64,000 bases of DNA from Cotesia glomerata (Eukaryota; Arthropoda; Insecta; Hymenoptera; Braconidae), in NCBI RefSeq assembly GCF_020080835.1, contig NC_058158.1:8680001-8744000 (forward strand). Direction: 5' to 3'. A model generated the notes under the pieces. The model saw only the letters and a list, made by a program, of their open reading frames with translations. It ran no database searches and was not told where the DNA came from. Numbering within the stretch: the first letter of the stretch is position 1; every line of letters starts with the position of its first letter. Shown here in pieces: positions 23,045 to 33,421 of the stretch. A program made the position numbers and the translations under genes.

Positions 23045-24780
23045 ATATCGAAATTTTCGCTCAAAAATTTATACGAATTTTTATTTAGTAAATTTTAGAA
23101 TTATTTTTTCAACCGTAAAAAATATCTAAAATTTATCTTTAATTTAAGTTAATTAATTATTCTTTTCTTTTTTTTTATTTCTTGTGACTTCAGAAGTAAA
23201 AAACATTTTCAAAAACTTAATTTCGGGGCTTTATCTCATTTATAAATCCATTTTTTTTTATATTTGTCTGAAAAAATCTACTTACCCACAACTGGTGTGG
23301 CCAAATGACCCGTTTTAAGTATATTCACAGCTATCGAATCGGCGCGTCTCCAACAATATCCTACTACAGAAATAAATTAGCATTTATAAATAATTAATTA
23401 ATCAATAAAACTTTACTCGGCTTCTGAACTTCCAGCAGACAGAACTTGAATAAACGCGTGTAAAACAGTAGTAGGCCTCCAAGATTGTCATCTTATAGCT
23501 GGAATAATTGCCGTTAATTTATCTCGGAAAATTTAAATGCTTGACATAAAAAATTATTGCCCTGTAATTAACATTAATAGTCGCTCTTAATTTGAGCAAT
23601 ATAAAAATTTTTTTTAAATAAAATTTTTGTCACCGCGTTATTTAGTTTTTAATCCTCAAAAAGACCATTTTATCGCAGTTCCTTTACCTCTGTGGCAAAA
23701 CGAAGGAAAATGAAGTAAAAGAAGCAAACCAAGGTCCACTTATTTTTATTTTTTTTCTTTTGCGATTAGACCTGTTGTGGTATTCGTATTAAACATATAT
23801 AAAGAATTTAGCGATCTCGAAAATAAAAGAAAGTGAAAAACTTATTTGACATTAATAGCTGGGAAGGTGCCAATCGGAATAACGTCTCACCGAAATTACT
23901 AACACGAATGAGTCGATTTTACGATGGTAACTCGATTTAACACACTTACTATTAATATATATGTGTGTAATAAAGAACTTAACATTAAAAGAAGACGCCT
24001 TTATGTAAAACATGAAAATAAAATCCCAAAATCAAAAATATTAACGATCGTTCTTTTAATCTAAAATGTCTATATAAATTATTTGGATTTTAATAATCGC
24101 GATAATAATTATGTTTATTAATAATAAAACAAATAAAATTAAAATATTTTTTTTTTTTAATATTTTATTATGGAAAGTATAAAAAGTTTTATAAAAAATA
24201 ATTTATAATTCAACTTGCGATTATATGATTAAACCTTATATTTAATACTTTGCGTATTACTTATTGTTCAGATGTGATGTAATACATTATAAGGACTGTC
24301 TAATTAGCAATTGATTTTTTTAAATTTTGATGCAGCAATTATTCAATTATAAATTATGTGAATGATCCAAACCAAAATATTGTACTTCTAATAGATATTA
24401 AATGGTTTTTTAAAGAGATAATAAATTTTTTACTAATTGTTTTATCGTACAAATGAAAAATTCTCTAAAATGGAGTAAGACAACTTGCTAATTAGAACGT
24501 CGATAACAATTGTTTAAAATCATTATAATTTTTTTAATATAAAATATTAGATCTTTTCATCCGTTGCTAAAAAAAAAACTTAATATATCATATCAAATAA
24601 CTTGTACTATCAGAAATCTTATAAATAATATTGATCTTTGAATGCAGATTTTAAAATTAAAAGTCTTACAATTTATCGATTACGGATTTTTTTACTTGTA
24701 TTTTATGAAAAAACTTAAACTAATTATTTATTAACTGGACAGTTTTCACTTGCAATTACACATGGCAACGTATCAATACT
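23045..24780. other. Intergenic or intronic, with one candidate exon
   Basis: Apart from the candidate exon at 23286-23363 (minus strand), no coding sequence was seen. A segment at 24428-24520 is repeated in direct orientation at about 25370-25470 (shared word GCTAATTAGAACGTCGA). Confidence 0.4.
23286..23363 (-). CDS. Candidate internal exon (unidentified gene)
   Basis: On the minus strand an acceptor (TTTCTGTAG) and a strong donor (GG|GTAAGTAG) bracket a 78-nt open segment encoding GYCWRRADSIAV...LATPVV. It is less AT-rich than its flanks. Its end phase matches the acceptor phase of the candidate terminal exon at 16214-16266. If joined, the pacifastin-like gene would lie inside the intron of this gene. 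No upstream exon with an ATG was recognised. An alternative acceptor three bases further in is possible. Confidence 0.3.
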
Positions 24781-24904
24781 TTCTATATTGCGTTCCAAAT
24801 GCCAAAAGAGCGTATAAAAGTTATACGCCCTTTTGGCTTTGCAAAACCAAAAAGGCGTATAATTTTTTTTTTTTTTTTTTTTGGTACCAATTGTTTTATT
24901 AACA

Positions 24905-25636
24905 TGCCCGTGCAAAAAAAAATCTGATTCAAAATGAATTTCATCGAAATTTGAAATTTATTTGTAGATAGAAATTAGCACTTCCTAAGAACTTTCATCC
25001 TGCTTCAGAATTTTAACAAAGGTTTAAGGAAATTCGAACGTAACTAATGAGTCAAAATAATATTAAAATTTTTTTAATGTACTATTATTAAATTGTTTTT
25101 ATATTTTGTAATAATTCAAGTTTCTTGTGTATAGTTTTTTATCCGTTAAAGTTGGAAGGTTAATATTGAAAAAAATAATTAAAGTCTCGACAAAAGTTTG
25201 TCCGCCATAAGAGCCCGTGTATAAGGAGATAAAATATGTGATTTTTAAAATTTAATATCTAAGTAACTAAACGGTGAATCTTTTTTAAATTTTGGAATTA
25301 GATAAATGACGTATTTATCTATACGTATACTTAATTTCAAAGCTCAAAGTTGGAAATTATTTTTTACGTGATAATAAATTCTTAACTAATTGTTTTTTCG
25401 TACAGATGGAAGATTTTCTAAATTGGAGTTAGACAATCTGCTAATTAGAACGTCGAAATATTTTTAAGTCTTTATTAAAATTCTGAAGTAGGATCGAAAG
25501 TTCTACAGACGTGCTAATTTCTATCTATAAATCAATTTCAAATTTAGATTTATCTCAAAACTAATTCATATTTGTGTCAAAATATTAATTTCAATCTTAG
25601 ATTTATTTTGAATCAGATTTTTTTTGCACGGGTGTT
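24905..25636. mobile_element. Inverted-repeat element (CCCGTGCAAAAAAA ends), copy 1
   Basis: The left end CCCGTGCAAAAAAAAATCTG is repeated inverted at the right (CAGATTTTTTTTGCACGGG). The next inner bases, GATTCAAAATGAATTTC, are also inverted. A further inverted pair (AGAAATTAGCAC and GTGCTAATTTCT) lies further in. A second copy of the family is at 31813-33035. No transposase frame. Confidence 0.55.
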
Positions 25637-25947
25637 CTTAGTTTAATAATGAAAAATAAATTTCCAAAGCCAAAAGGGCGTATGTCTCAAGTTATAAGCT
25701 TTTTTGATTTTAGAACACTGAAAACTTAATGATCTAAAACCAAAAGGGCGTTATAATTTTTAATTTTCTGCTCTTAATTAAAAATTTTCTAAAATCGGGA
25801 TGTCATTGATTTATACGGGTGTATAAATTTGGCTTTGCAAAGTCAAAAGGGCGTGTAATTTTTTTTTTTTTGGTGCCAATCGTTTTGTAAAAATGCTCTA
25901 AGCCTAAAAATTAAAAAAAAAAATTCCTAAAGCCAAAAGGACGTATA

Positions 25948-26360
25948 GAGTAGAAGTACCGTTTTTGGCCAGTTAACATTTGAATTAATTTATAAAAAAT
26001 TACAATATTATACACGGAAAGAACAAGATGACACTGGATATCATCCCAGATTATACTCAGTGATATCTGTGGTGAAAAAAAATTTCAGACAGTAGCTAGA
26101 AAAATCCAGATTATACTGCGTGATATCTGGATTATACTCATTGTAATCTGGATTATACTAGCTACTATCTGAAATTTTTTTTTACTCAATATAATCTGGG
26201 ATGATATCCAGTGTCATCTTGTTCTTTCCGTGTAGCTATATTTTTGTTGAGTTTTAAAAAATTTATATTAAAAAAAATTGAGTTTGTAATGGTTTATTAA
26301 TATAAATTAATTTCTATCGTTTATTTGAACAATAAATGGCCACAAACGGTACTTCTACCC
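25948..26360. repeat. TA-type MITE (TACCGTTTTTGGCC family), interrupted copy
   Basis: Flanked by TA on both sides. The left end is GAGTAGAAGTACCGTTTTTG and the right end is CAAACGGTACTTCTACCC. It matches the uninterrupted copy at 7682-7878, except that a 220-bp MITE of another family is inserted at 26013-26232. Confidence 0.7.
26013..26232. repeat. Full-length palindromic MITE (CACGGAAAG family), copy 2, nested
   Basis: Begins CACGGAAAGAACAAGATGAC and ends with the exact inverse CTTGTTCTTTCCGTG. Flanked by TA at 26011-26012 and 26233-26234. The related uninterrupted sequence at 7.7 kb reads AATATTATAACCATA at this point, with a single TA. This directly supports TA duplication on insertion. 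Confidence 0.8.
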
Positions 26361-26731
26361 TATCTTAAGATACACCCTTTTGGCATTAATACGACAAAAA
26401 TTTTTTTTCTGCAGATCTTTACGTTTCAAGCGATTCTAAAAATGGCAAAAAAAATTTTTTTTATACGCCCTTTTAGTAGGGAATCTTATCTAACTGCTGT
26501 AATACGCCTTTTTGGAATTTTGCACGCGATATCTTATTCTAAAAAATAACGACAAATTTTAATTATAATTTAGACGATAAAGTTAAGTGAAAAAATACTC
26601 ATTGAACAATTGAACACCAAAGACGAAAAATACCATTAAAAACGATAACAAAAACGTCACATTTATCCCTTAAACTTAAAGTCAATAATTAACAAATATT
26701 TATTATTATAATTTATTAAAATTACTTTTGA

Positions 26732-26868
26732 TTATCGTTCAGTATCTTTCTCGGTGGAAGATTCTCGTTTAAAAAATTTAAGCAATGAAACCGCGGGACT
26801 TTTGATCCTCGTTTCTGTAGACCTTGATCTCGATCGCGCTTTTTTTCTCCCCGGCGTTGTTTCTTGAC

Positions 26869-26917
<49 letters not shown>

Positions 26918-29900
26918 AGCATTATTATTATTATTACTATTATTATTACTACTATTATTACTACTATTTACACTACTGGAGTTAACATTACCAGGATTGT
27001 TTTCAATCTGCGACAAGAACCTTTCGTAGCGTATTTTCGTAAGCCAGTCGACGTTCTCTTTGCTTTTTATCGGCGACCTGTGAATAAGATGCGGCGCGGT
27101 CCCGTCGATCGCGAAGTTCGGCAAGTTCATCGTCGGCGAGAATAGAATAGGCCTATCTGGCGAAGTCGACGTGCCCGGTTGAGGCTCGAAGCATTTATTT
27201 TTTGGACCAGTCACGTCTTGAGAATTTGTCGGGCTAAATAGTCTCCTTGCGCCTCGGTTCTCAAAGTGTGCTCGCTTGGACGGCTGCTCGTTCTCTCGTA
27301 TCGGTGATAATATTGTTTTGAACTTGCTGTTCTCCGTGGACATTTGGGAGTATTTTCGTTTGGCAGAACTTCCGGGTGTCGCTACGTCCGGTGATTCTAC
27401 GGTACTGTGATCGGTATCACTTTCTGTAAAATTAAAAAAAAAATTTATTAATATTTTTAGGCAATTATAAGGCTGCATTCAAAAATGCTCTATCTCTAGG
27501 TACATAATTGAGAAAATGACCTTGTATCTTATGAACTATTGACATTTTTGAAGGTATAAGCTCATCCCGATGTTACACTCATCAAGACCTTTCATTTGAG
27601 TACCCACATCAATTTTTCATATATTTTATATTATATTATATATATATATGTATATATGAAAAATATATCAAAAATGCATGTGGGTACTCAAATGATAGCT
27701 TTTGATGAGTGTAAGATCAAGATGAGTTTACATCTTTAAAAATATCAATAATTAACAAATGACCTTGTATCTTGTCAACTACTGACATTTTTAAAGATAT
27801 AAGGTCACCCCGGTGTTACACTCATCGAGATCTTTCATTTAAGTACCCACATCAATTTTTCATATATTTTATATATTTATGTATATTATATATATGTATA
27901 TATGAAAAATATATCAAAAATGCATGTGGGTACTCATATGAAAGTTCTTGATGAGTGTAACGTTAGGATGAGCTTATATCTTTAAAAACGTCAATAGTTA
28001 AGAAAGTACAGTGCAATTTAACATAATTAAGAAACGACCTCGTATCTTGTGAACTATTAACATTTTTAATGATATAAGCTCACCCCGACATTACACTCAT
28101 CGAGACCTTTCATTTGAGTACCCACATCAATATTTCATATATATTATATATATATATGTATATATGATAAATATATTAAAAATGCATGTGGGTACTCAAA
28201 TGAAAGCTCTTAATGAGTGTAACATCCGGGTAAGCTTATATCTTTAAAAACGTCAATATTTTAACCAAAAAAATACATACTGTAAGCAACATCAGAATCA
28301 GGTGAACAAAAAAGATGTGATTTTTTGAGCCCTGAAAACGTCGGCGTAGATTCAAGCTTAGATTGCTGAGGGTGCATAGTAAAAGTAATCGGTTCAGCAC
28401 GGCCTTGTACTTCAATCTCATCATTCTCGCCTTTTTCCTCCAAACCAACCCTCCAAATCCGGTGATATCCGTCATCACAAGCTGTAGCGATCACCGGCTC
28501 ACCGTAGGGCTTCCAAGCAACTGAAGTGACTTCCTCAGTGTGGCCACACAATTTGAATATCGGCCCACCAGGCTTGCTTGTCTTCCAAATATACGCGAAC
28601 TCATCCGTCGAACCACTCAAGAGATACTTGCCATCCGGACTGAGGCAGCTTTTAACATAATACGACTCATTTCTGTGTCCATAGTACTCGGCTATCGGGT
28701 TCTGATTATAAGACGATAAATTGTATGAATAAATAACATTATCTCTACAATTTACGTAGAGAATCAGTCTTGACGGACAAATTGCCAGCGATGTGAAACC
28801 ATACTGCGTGCTATTGCCTTTGTATTTGAAGGTGTGCTTAGGAAGTGGCTCCTTTTTGTGTATCGTGTAGTGCTTCCTCATGTCCCAGACCTTGATAACA
28901 CCGTCACCGGCTCCGCACGATATCAGAGTATCGTCATCTTGGAAGACTAGTCCTGTAATACTTTGCGCTCTTTCACCGCTTATCAGCGACCGTCTACGAC
29001 ACCGCGGTCTATTGTTGCTATGGCTTGTCAGTACTTTGGTAGTACCGTGAGCGTTGTAAATTCCGCTGTCGGGTTTCGGGTGGTCGTGAGGGTGCTTTGC
29101 GCGAATGTCCCAGAGAAATATGTTTCCGTCTCGGGCTCCAGATACGAACACTGACTTGTCTTCGGGCCGGAACACGGCTGTTTTAACGCAGCGGTCATGA
29201 CAATTGAAAGTGTTTACTAATGTAATTTTTTCTTCGTCTAAATCCCATAATTTTATCGAGTGGTCTCCTGAAGCTGTTATGAGCTTCATTTCACCTGGCA
29301 TCCAGTTTATGTCAAATATTGCGTTATAGTGCGCCTGAAAAAATATTTATATGTTAGTATTTATTTTAATTATGTAACTGGAAGTTATCAGACAGATGTC
29401 AATTTTTAAGATTTTTTCAAATGAATAAATTTTTATTAAAATTTATTAAAATAAATTTATTCAAAATAAAAATTTAATTTATTAAAATTTTTATAAATAT
29501 ATTTTTATATTATATATCAACTTGTTCTCGTGCCAATTGCTACGATAATTCTGTATTCTGTTACATACAATAAATACCAATAAAAAATTTTTATAAAGAA
29601 ACAAAAAGTGACTTTTTTTATAAAATATTTTCAAGTAAAAATATGTTTTTTTTTTAAACTTTAAAATTTATAAAAATAAAGTTAACAAAAATCTGAAAAT
29701 TTCTAGAATTTCTCTTATCAAGAAATTTATAGCAAAAAAAAATTTTTTTTTTATTTTACAAATAGTTGATTGACACTTGCAATTTTATTCTAATTAAAGA
29801 AATAAAATGTTCTCAAAAAATCAATTCTCTAAAAATTTATAATTCAAAAATGATATTTATTAATTTATTAAAGTTGATTTGTTTTATTTAATTAAAATAA

Positions 29901-30978
29901 AATTGCAAGTGTCAATAACTGGGTCTTCCACATTAAATAAGTTAAAAAACAATGCGTGGAATTTTTTAATAATATTTTTTTTCATTTTAATTTAATTGAT
30001 GAAAAAAATTTTTAAACGTCTGCTAATTTTATGAAATGAAAATTTCAATTGACTAAGAACAGAACTGCAGCAGGATATTATAAATTCTCAGAGTTTAAAT
30101 ATTTTTAAAAGTAAAGTATTTGACTTTTTTATGTCACACGAGACTGAAAAAAAATATTAAGTTGATTTTTGTCTTGAAATTACCTTTATTTCTTTTCTCT
30201 TTCTAAGCTTTCATTAAAAACGACTCTAATAAAATTGAATATTTTGCATCTTAAATTCTTTAAATTCTATAAAAGTAAATTTACATATTAAACAATGTTA
30301 TTAAAAATGTGAATATACGATGTTTATGTATTTTTTAGCTTGCCAATCGGCCTATGGAGCCTTAGCATAAATGTTGATTAATAAATAAATAAAATAAATG
30401 TTAACTTTGTTAAATAAAAATTTAATAAATACTCACAGTAGTGCCTTCCATTGACAAGTGGGGTTCCTCTGATTTAACAGTAGTGTCCTGTAACGCAATT
30501 CTGCCATCTTCAGAGGCCAAAGCCAGTGTGTCTTCCCAACCAGCGCTTGTAGAAAATTTGCAAGCAAATATGAACGGGTCTCGCGTTAAGTCTTGGTGAC
30601 TGTCAGGATTTACCGAGACACCACGATAGACATCACAGTAATAACATATTAAACGTCTGATAGCGATGTCATGGTCTAAATTTGTACCTGAAAGAATATT
30701 AATAATTATTAAAATATTTTTTTTTTATTTTTACAAATGACTACTTGTCAATAAATATTTTACATCAACAATTTACAGATGAAAAAATAATAAAATAATA
30801 TTATTTAATATTAAATTAGTGAATTAAATATTAAATTATAAATTGTAAACTATAACATAGATTATAACCTCAAAAAATACGGATAATAATGTTCAAGGGT
30901 TATTAAATTACAACAACAGTGTTATTACTTACCAAAACCAGTGTATCGCTGCTCCAATTTTTTAATAATATTCTTCAT
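26732..30978 (-). CDS. l(2)dtl: Cdt2 / L2DTL, substrate receptor of the CRL4 ubiquitin ligase
   Basis: Four exons on the minus strand: 30933-30978, 30437-30687, 28281-29334 and 26732-27423. Intron phases are 1, 0, 1 and the model encodes 680 residues (human DTL is about 730). The WD40 propeller fills roughly residues 50-430. Its start, AHYNAIFDINWMPGEMKLIT, is diagnostic for the family. Two WDxR (DWD) boxes, WDIR at 174-177 and WDMR at 249-252, are the DDB1-binding signature. The known role is recognition of PCNA-bound targets such as Cdt1 for CUL4-DDB1 ubiquitination in S phase and after DNA damage. The C-terminal exon is basic and disordered, with long Asn runs from an AAT microsatellite, and ends in a PIP-like AVSLLKFFKR. 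Helitron-like copy F lies in the last intron. Confidence 0.9.
26868..26960. repeat. Coding ATT/AAT trinucleotide microsatellite
   Basis: The run lies inside the last exon of Cdt2 and encodes about 15 consecutive Asn residues, with further Asn-rich sequence beside it. It is expected to vary in length between individuals. Confidence 0.8.
27471..28262 (+). mobile_element. Helitron-like element, copy F (in the last intron of Cdt2)
   Basis: Starts at the internal family word GGCTGCATTCAAAAATGCTC, so the 5' part is missing. It carries three palindromes (about 27535-27750, 27775-27995, 28050-28262) and stops after AAACGTCAATATTTT without the 3' hairpin. It fills most of the 857-bp intron and lies antisense to the gene. 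Its right end is only 18 bp from the donor of exon 3. Confidence 0.65.
29762..29938. repeat. Palindromic repeat (TTGCAATTTTATT family), copy 2
   Basis: GACACTTGCAATTTTATT is inverted at the right as AATAAAATTGCAAGTGTC, then AATAACTGGGTCTT. Matches 14549-14745. It lies in the second intron of Cdt2 (29335-30436), whose remainder is AT-rich and holds a LINE tail. Confidence 0.55.
30330..30406 (+). mobile_element. LINE 3' tail remnant in a Cdt2 intron
   Basis: The segment GCCAATCGGCCTATGGAGCC, TTAGCATAAATGTTGATTAA and an ATAAATAAAT tail resembles the short 3' ends of LINEs. A similar one is at 63383-63432 (GCCATCGGGCTATACTGCC). Only the tail is present. Confidence 0.4.
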
Positions 30979-31059
30979 TATTTTTTGTTACATAAAAATT
31001 TTAATTAACGATTATTAAAATGTGTTTTATATATTTATAACTTTTTAACAACAATGAGT

Positions 31060-31094
31060 TTCGCGTGAACGCGGGAATCTGTCACTTTTCCCGC
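31060..31094. promoter_or_regulatory. Cluster of E2F-type sites upstream of Cdt2
   Basis: TTTCCCGC at 31087-31094 is a perfect match to the E2F consensus TTTSSCGC on the plus strand. GCGGGAAT at 31071-31078 is a near match on the other strand, and TTTCGCGT lies at 31060-31067. They are 80-120 bp upstream of the Cdt2 start codon. G1/S control by E2F fits Cdt2 function. This is inferred from sequence only. Confidence 0.5.
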
Positions 31095-31099
31095 AAACA

Positions 31100-31812
31100 T
31101 GCAACAGCACTAAACAAATTTATTTTTTATTTCTTTAAATATTTCATTTAAAAGAATAATATTTATGGAAGTATTAATAAAAAATTATTTAATCGTCAAT
31201 TAAGTATATTAATTATGTAATTTATAACATTTTATGTTTGTGTTAGATGAAAAACGTTTTTAGTTGTCTTAAGGTTTATTTTCATGAGTGGAAACTCGAA
31301 GCGTGTAACGTCAGTCGATAGAATAATTTTTTCACTCATGAAAATTATCATTTGAGTAATTTTAATAATAATAATAATAATATTAAAAATAAGTTTTTAA
31401 AATATTAGCTGTGTTTAATTTTTTTTTCATTTATTAAATTGATACAAAAATATTTATTAATAATTTCGCTTAAGTTTTGTAAATTTTTTACAAATGAAAT
31501 TGTTTTTTTTTTTATTAATTTTTTTTATTTATTTATTTTTTTTAACAAATAAATTTGTTCAGAAAAATTATTTTTAAAAAATTCCATTATTTATTTTTAA
31601 AAATTTTTACATGTAAATTTTTTTTTCCTAATTTTTTTTTTGCAATAATTTATTTATTATTAAAATTAATTTGGATAATAGATAAATTATTGCAAAAAAA
31701 TTAGGAAAAAAAAATTTACATGTAAAAATTAAAAAAAAAAAATAAAATATAAAATTATTAAAATTTCTACTAAATTAATTTTCATTATTTATTAAAATAA
31801 AATTTATTTCCC
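31100..31812. other. Intergenic between Cdt2 and the next element
   Basis: AT-rich. A palindrome at about 31605-31730 contains TACATGTAAATTTTTTTTTC and its inverse around an AT core. No coding sequence. Confidence 0.4.
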
Positions 31813-33035
31813 GTGCAAAAAAAATTTCGCTTCATTCTGAACTTAAATCTTAATTTCATTTTGAAGTTCATATTATGACACAAATATGTATTTATTTCTA
31901 AAATCAATCTAAATTTAAGAAAAGTTCATATGTAGAAACAAGAACGGCAAAAAAATTTTGAAAAATTTATTTCAAAATCAACTTCACTTATGACAACGCA
32001 CTATCGTTATTAAAACGATAGTGCAGAAACTTACAATCACTCTAATAAATTCATTTTCAATTCATAATCATATTAATTTTTTTATATACTAATTAATATC
32101 CATTACATATTTATTACATAGCTTTGTAAGATTATTTTTAGATTTAAAATGTACACAGGAAAATATGAATTTAGCACATCGCTTGAAGAAATAAGATAAG
32201 AAATAAGGTATGTGTGATTTTAATTTAAGTTTAAAGTTTATTCATAGATAATTCATTACAAAATATGTATTGACAATTCAATTAATAGTTTGAACTTAAA
32301 GTAAGTTTAATTTAACTTTAAATCATGTGTAATTAATGAGTAACTGTTTGTAACAAAATTATTTTTCATTATTTGATTACTTTTTGATTAAATCATTTTA
32401 AATTTATAAGAAATGTGATTAAAAATTATGTAGCGTGTAGTATGAAAATTCGTATTGAAATTATGATAATTTGAATAATTTTTTTTATAATTGAAGTTTT
32501 AGAATAGATTTTAAAAGAAATATTAGACTAGTTAATTAGTCTAAATTAACAAAAAATTAGACTCAAAATCGTGATTAAATAAAAAAATTATTGCTTATTT
32601 ATATTAAACTCATAAAAAAAGGATTTTAAATGTTAATGATAAATTTGGTGACACGCGTTAATCTCTCCGGACAAAATATCCCCGACAAAATATCCCCGCG
32701 TTTTTGTTGGTTTAATTTTGAATAAACACACAAACACACTAAAAAAATAATGTTGAGATTAATTTTCAAATTATTATTGATGAATTTTTATATTTTTAAG
32801 AATTTTGTCGCGGGGATATTTTGTCCGGGGATATTAATGCACGTAACCGATAAATTTAGCCTAATTTAAACTAAGATAATTTCAGTACTTCAAATAGTTG
32901 ATATTTTAAAATATTTTAAAATATCTAAATTTAGATTGATTTTAGAAAGAAATTCATATTTGTGTCATAATATGAACTTCAAAATGAAATTAAGATTTAA
33001 GTTCAGAATGAAGCGAAATTTTTTTTGCACGGGTT
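31813..33035. mobile_element. Inverted-repeat element (CCCGTGCAAAAAAA ends), copy 2
   Basis: The left terminus CCCGTGCAAAAAAAATTTCG and the right terminus CGAAATTTTTTTTGCACGGG begin long inverted repeats of about 110 bp. They include CTTCATTCTGAACTTAAATC and CATATTATGACACAAATATG on the left, with matching inverses on the right (32917-33035). The interior is unique AT-rich sequence plus the small element at 32660-32840. No transposase frame. Confidence 0.65.
32660..32840. repeat. Small inverted-repeat element (GGACAAAATATCCCCG)
   Basis: The left side has CCGGACAAAATATCCCCG followed by a second ACAAAATATCCCCGCG. The right side has the inverses CGCGGGGATATTTTGTCCGG then GGATATTAAT. It is about 180 bp, lies inside the larger CCCGTGC element, and stands out by its GC-rich termini. 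Probably a MITE. Confidence 0.5.
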
Positions 33036-33070
33036 ATTAATATTAATAAAATTAATTTCATGAAAATTAA

Positions 33071-33254
33071 ATTAGCCGACATTTTTAATTTTTATTTTTT
33101 ATTAATTTAATTTGAACAAAAAAACATTTTTTTAAAATTGTACTTACAGTTTTTTGAGTTTTTTACAAATAAATTTTTTTTTTATTTTTTTATAATTTTT
33201 TTAATGAAAAAAAAATTTTTTTTATTTTTAAATGTCGGCTAATTTAATTTTCAT
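33071..33254. repeat. Palindromic TTAGCCGACATTTTT repeat, single copy
   Basis: ATTAGCCGACATTTTTAATT at the left is inverted at the right as AAATGTCGGCTAATTTAATT, around AT-rich sequence containing the word TTTTTTACAAAT. The same family recurs in intergenic and intronic DNA at 37.2-37.5, 39.7-40.7, 58.0-58.6 and 63.8 kb. Confidence 0.6.
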
Positions 33255-33421
33255 ATAATTATGTCAAAAAAATAAAATAACAAAAATTTTTAAATGTCGA
33301 CTAACTTAATTTTAATGTTTTAAAAAAATAAACTTGAAGATATATACAGTAAAATATTTTGATAACTTCATAGCTGATAAATTTTGATGGTTAAAAATTA
33401 CAAAGATGATTTACAAATGAA

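Larger units (their letters stand above)
24790..26520. repeat. Cluster of CCAAAAGGGCGTAT words
   Basis: The word CCAAAAGGGCGTAT, its inverse ATACGCCCTTTTGG and close variants recur about eight times. They lie near 24798, 24822, 24848, 25671, 25740, 25850, 25931, 26382, 26460 and 26503, often followed by T runs and GGTACCAAT or GGTGCCAAT. The cluster surrounds an inverted-repeat element (about 24905-25636) and the nested MITEs at 25.9-26.4 kb. It looks like an old composite repeat. No coding capacity. Confidence 0.5.
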
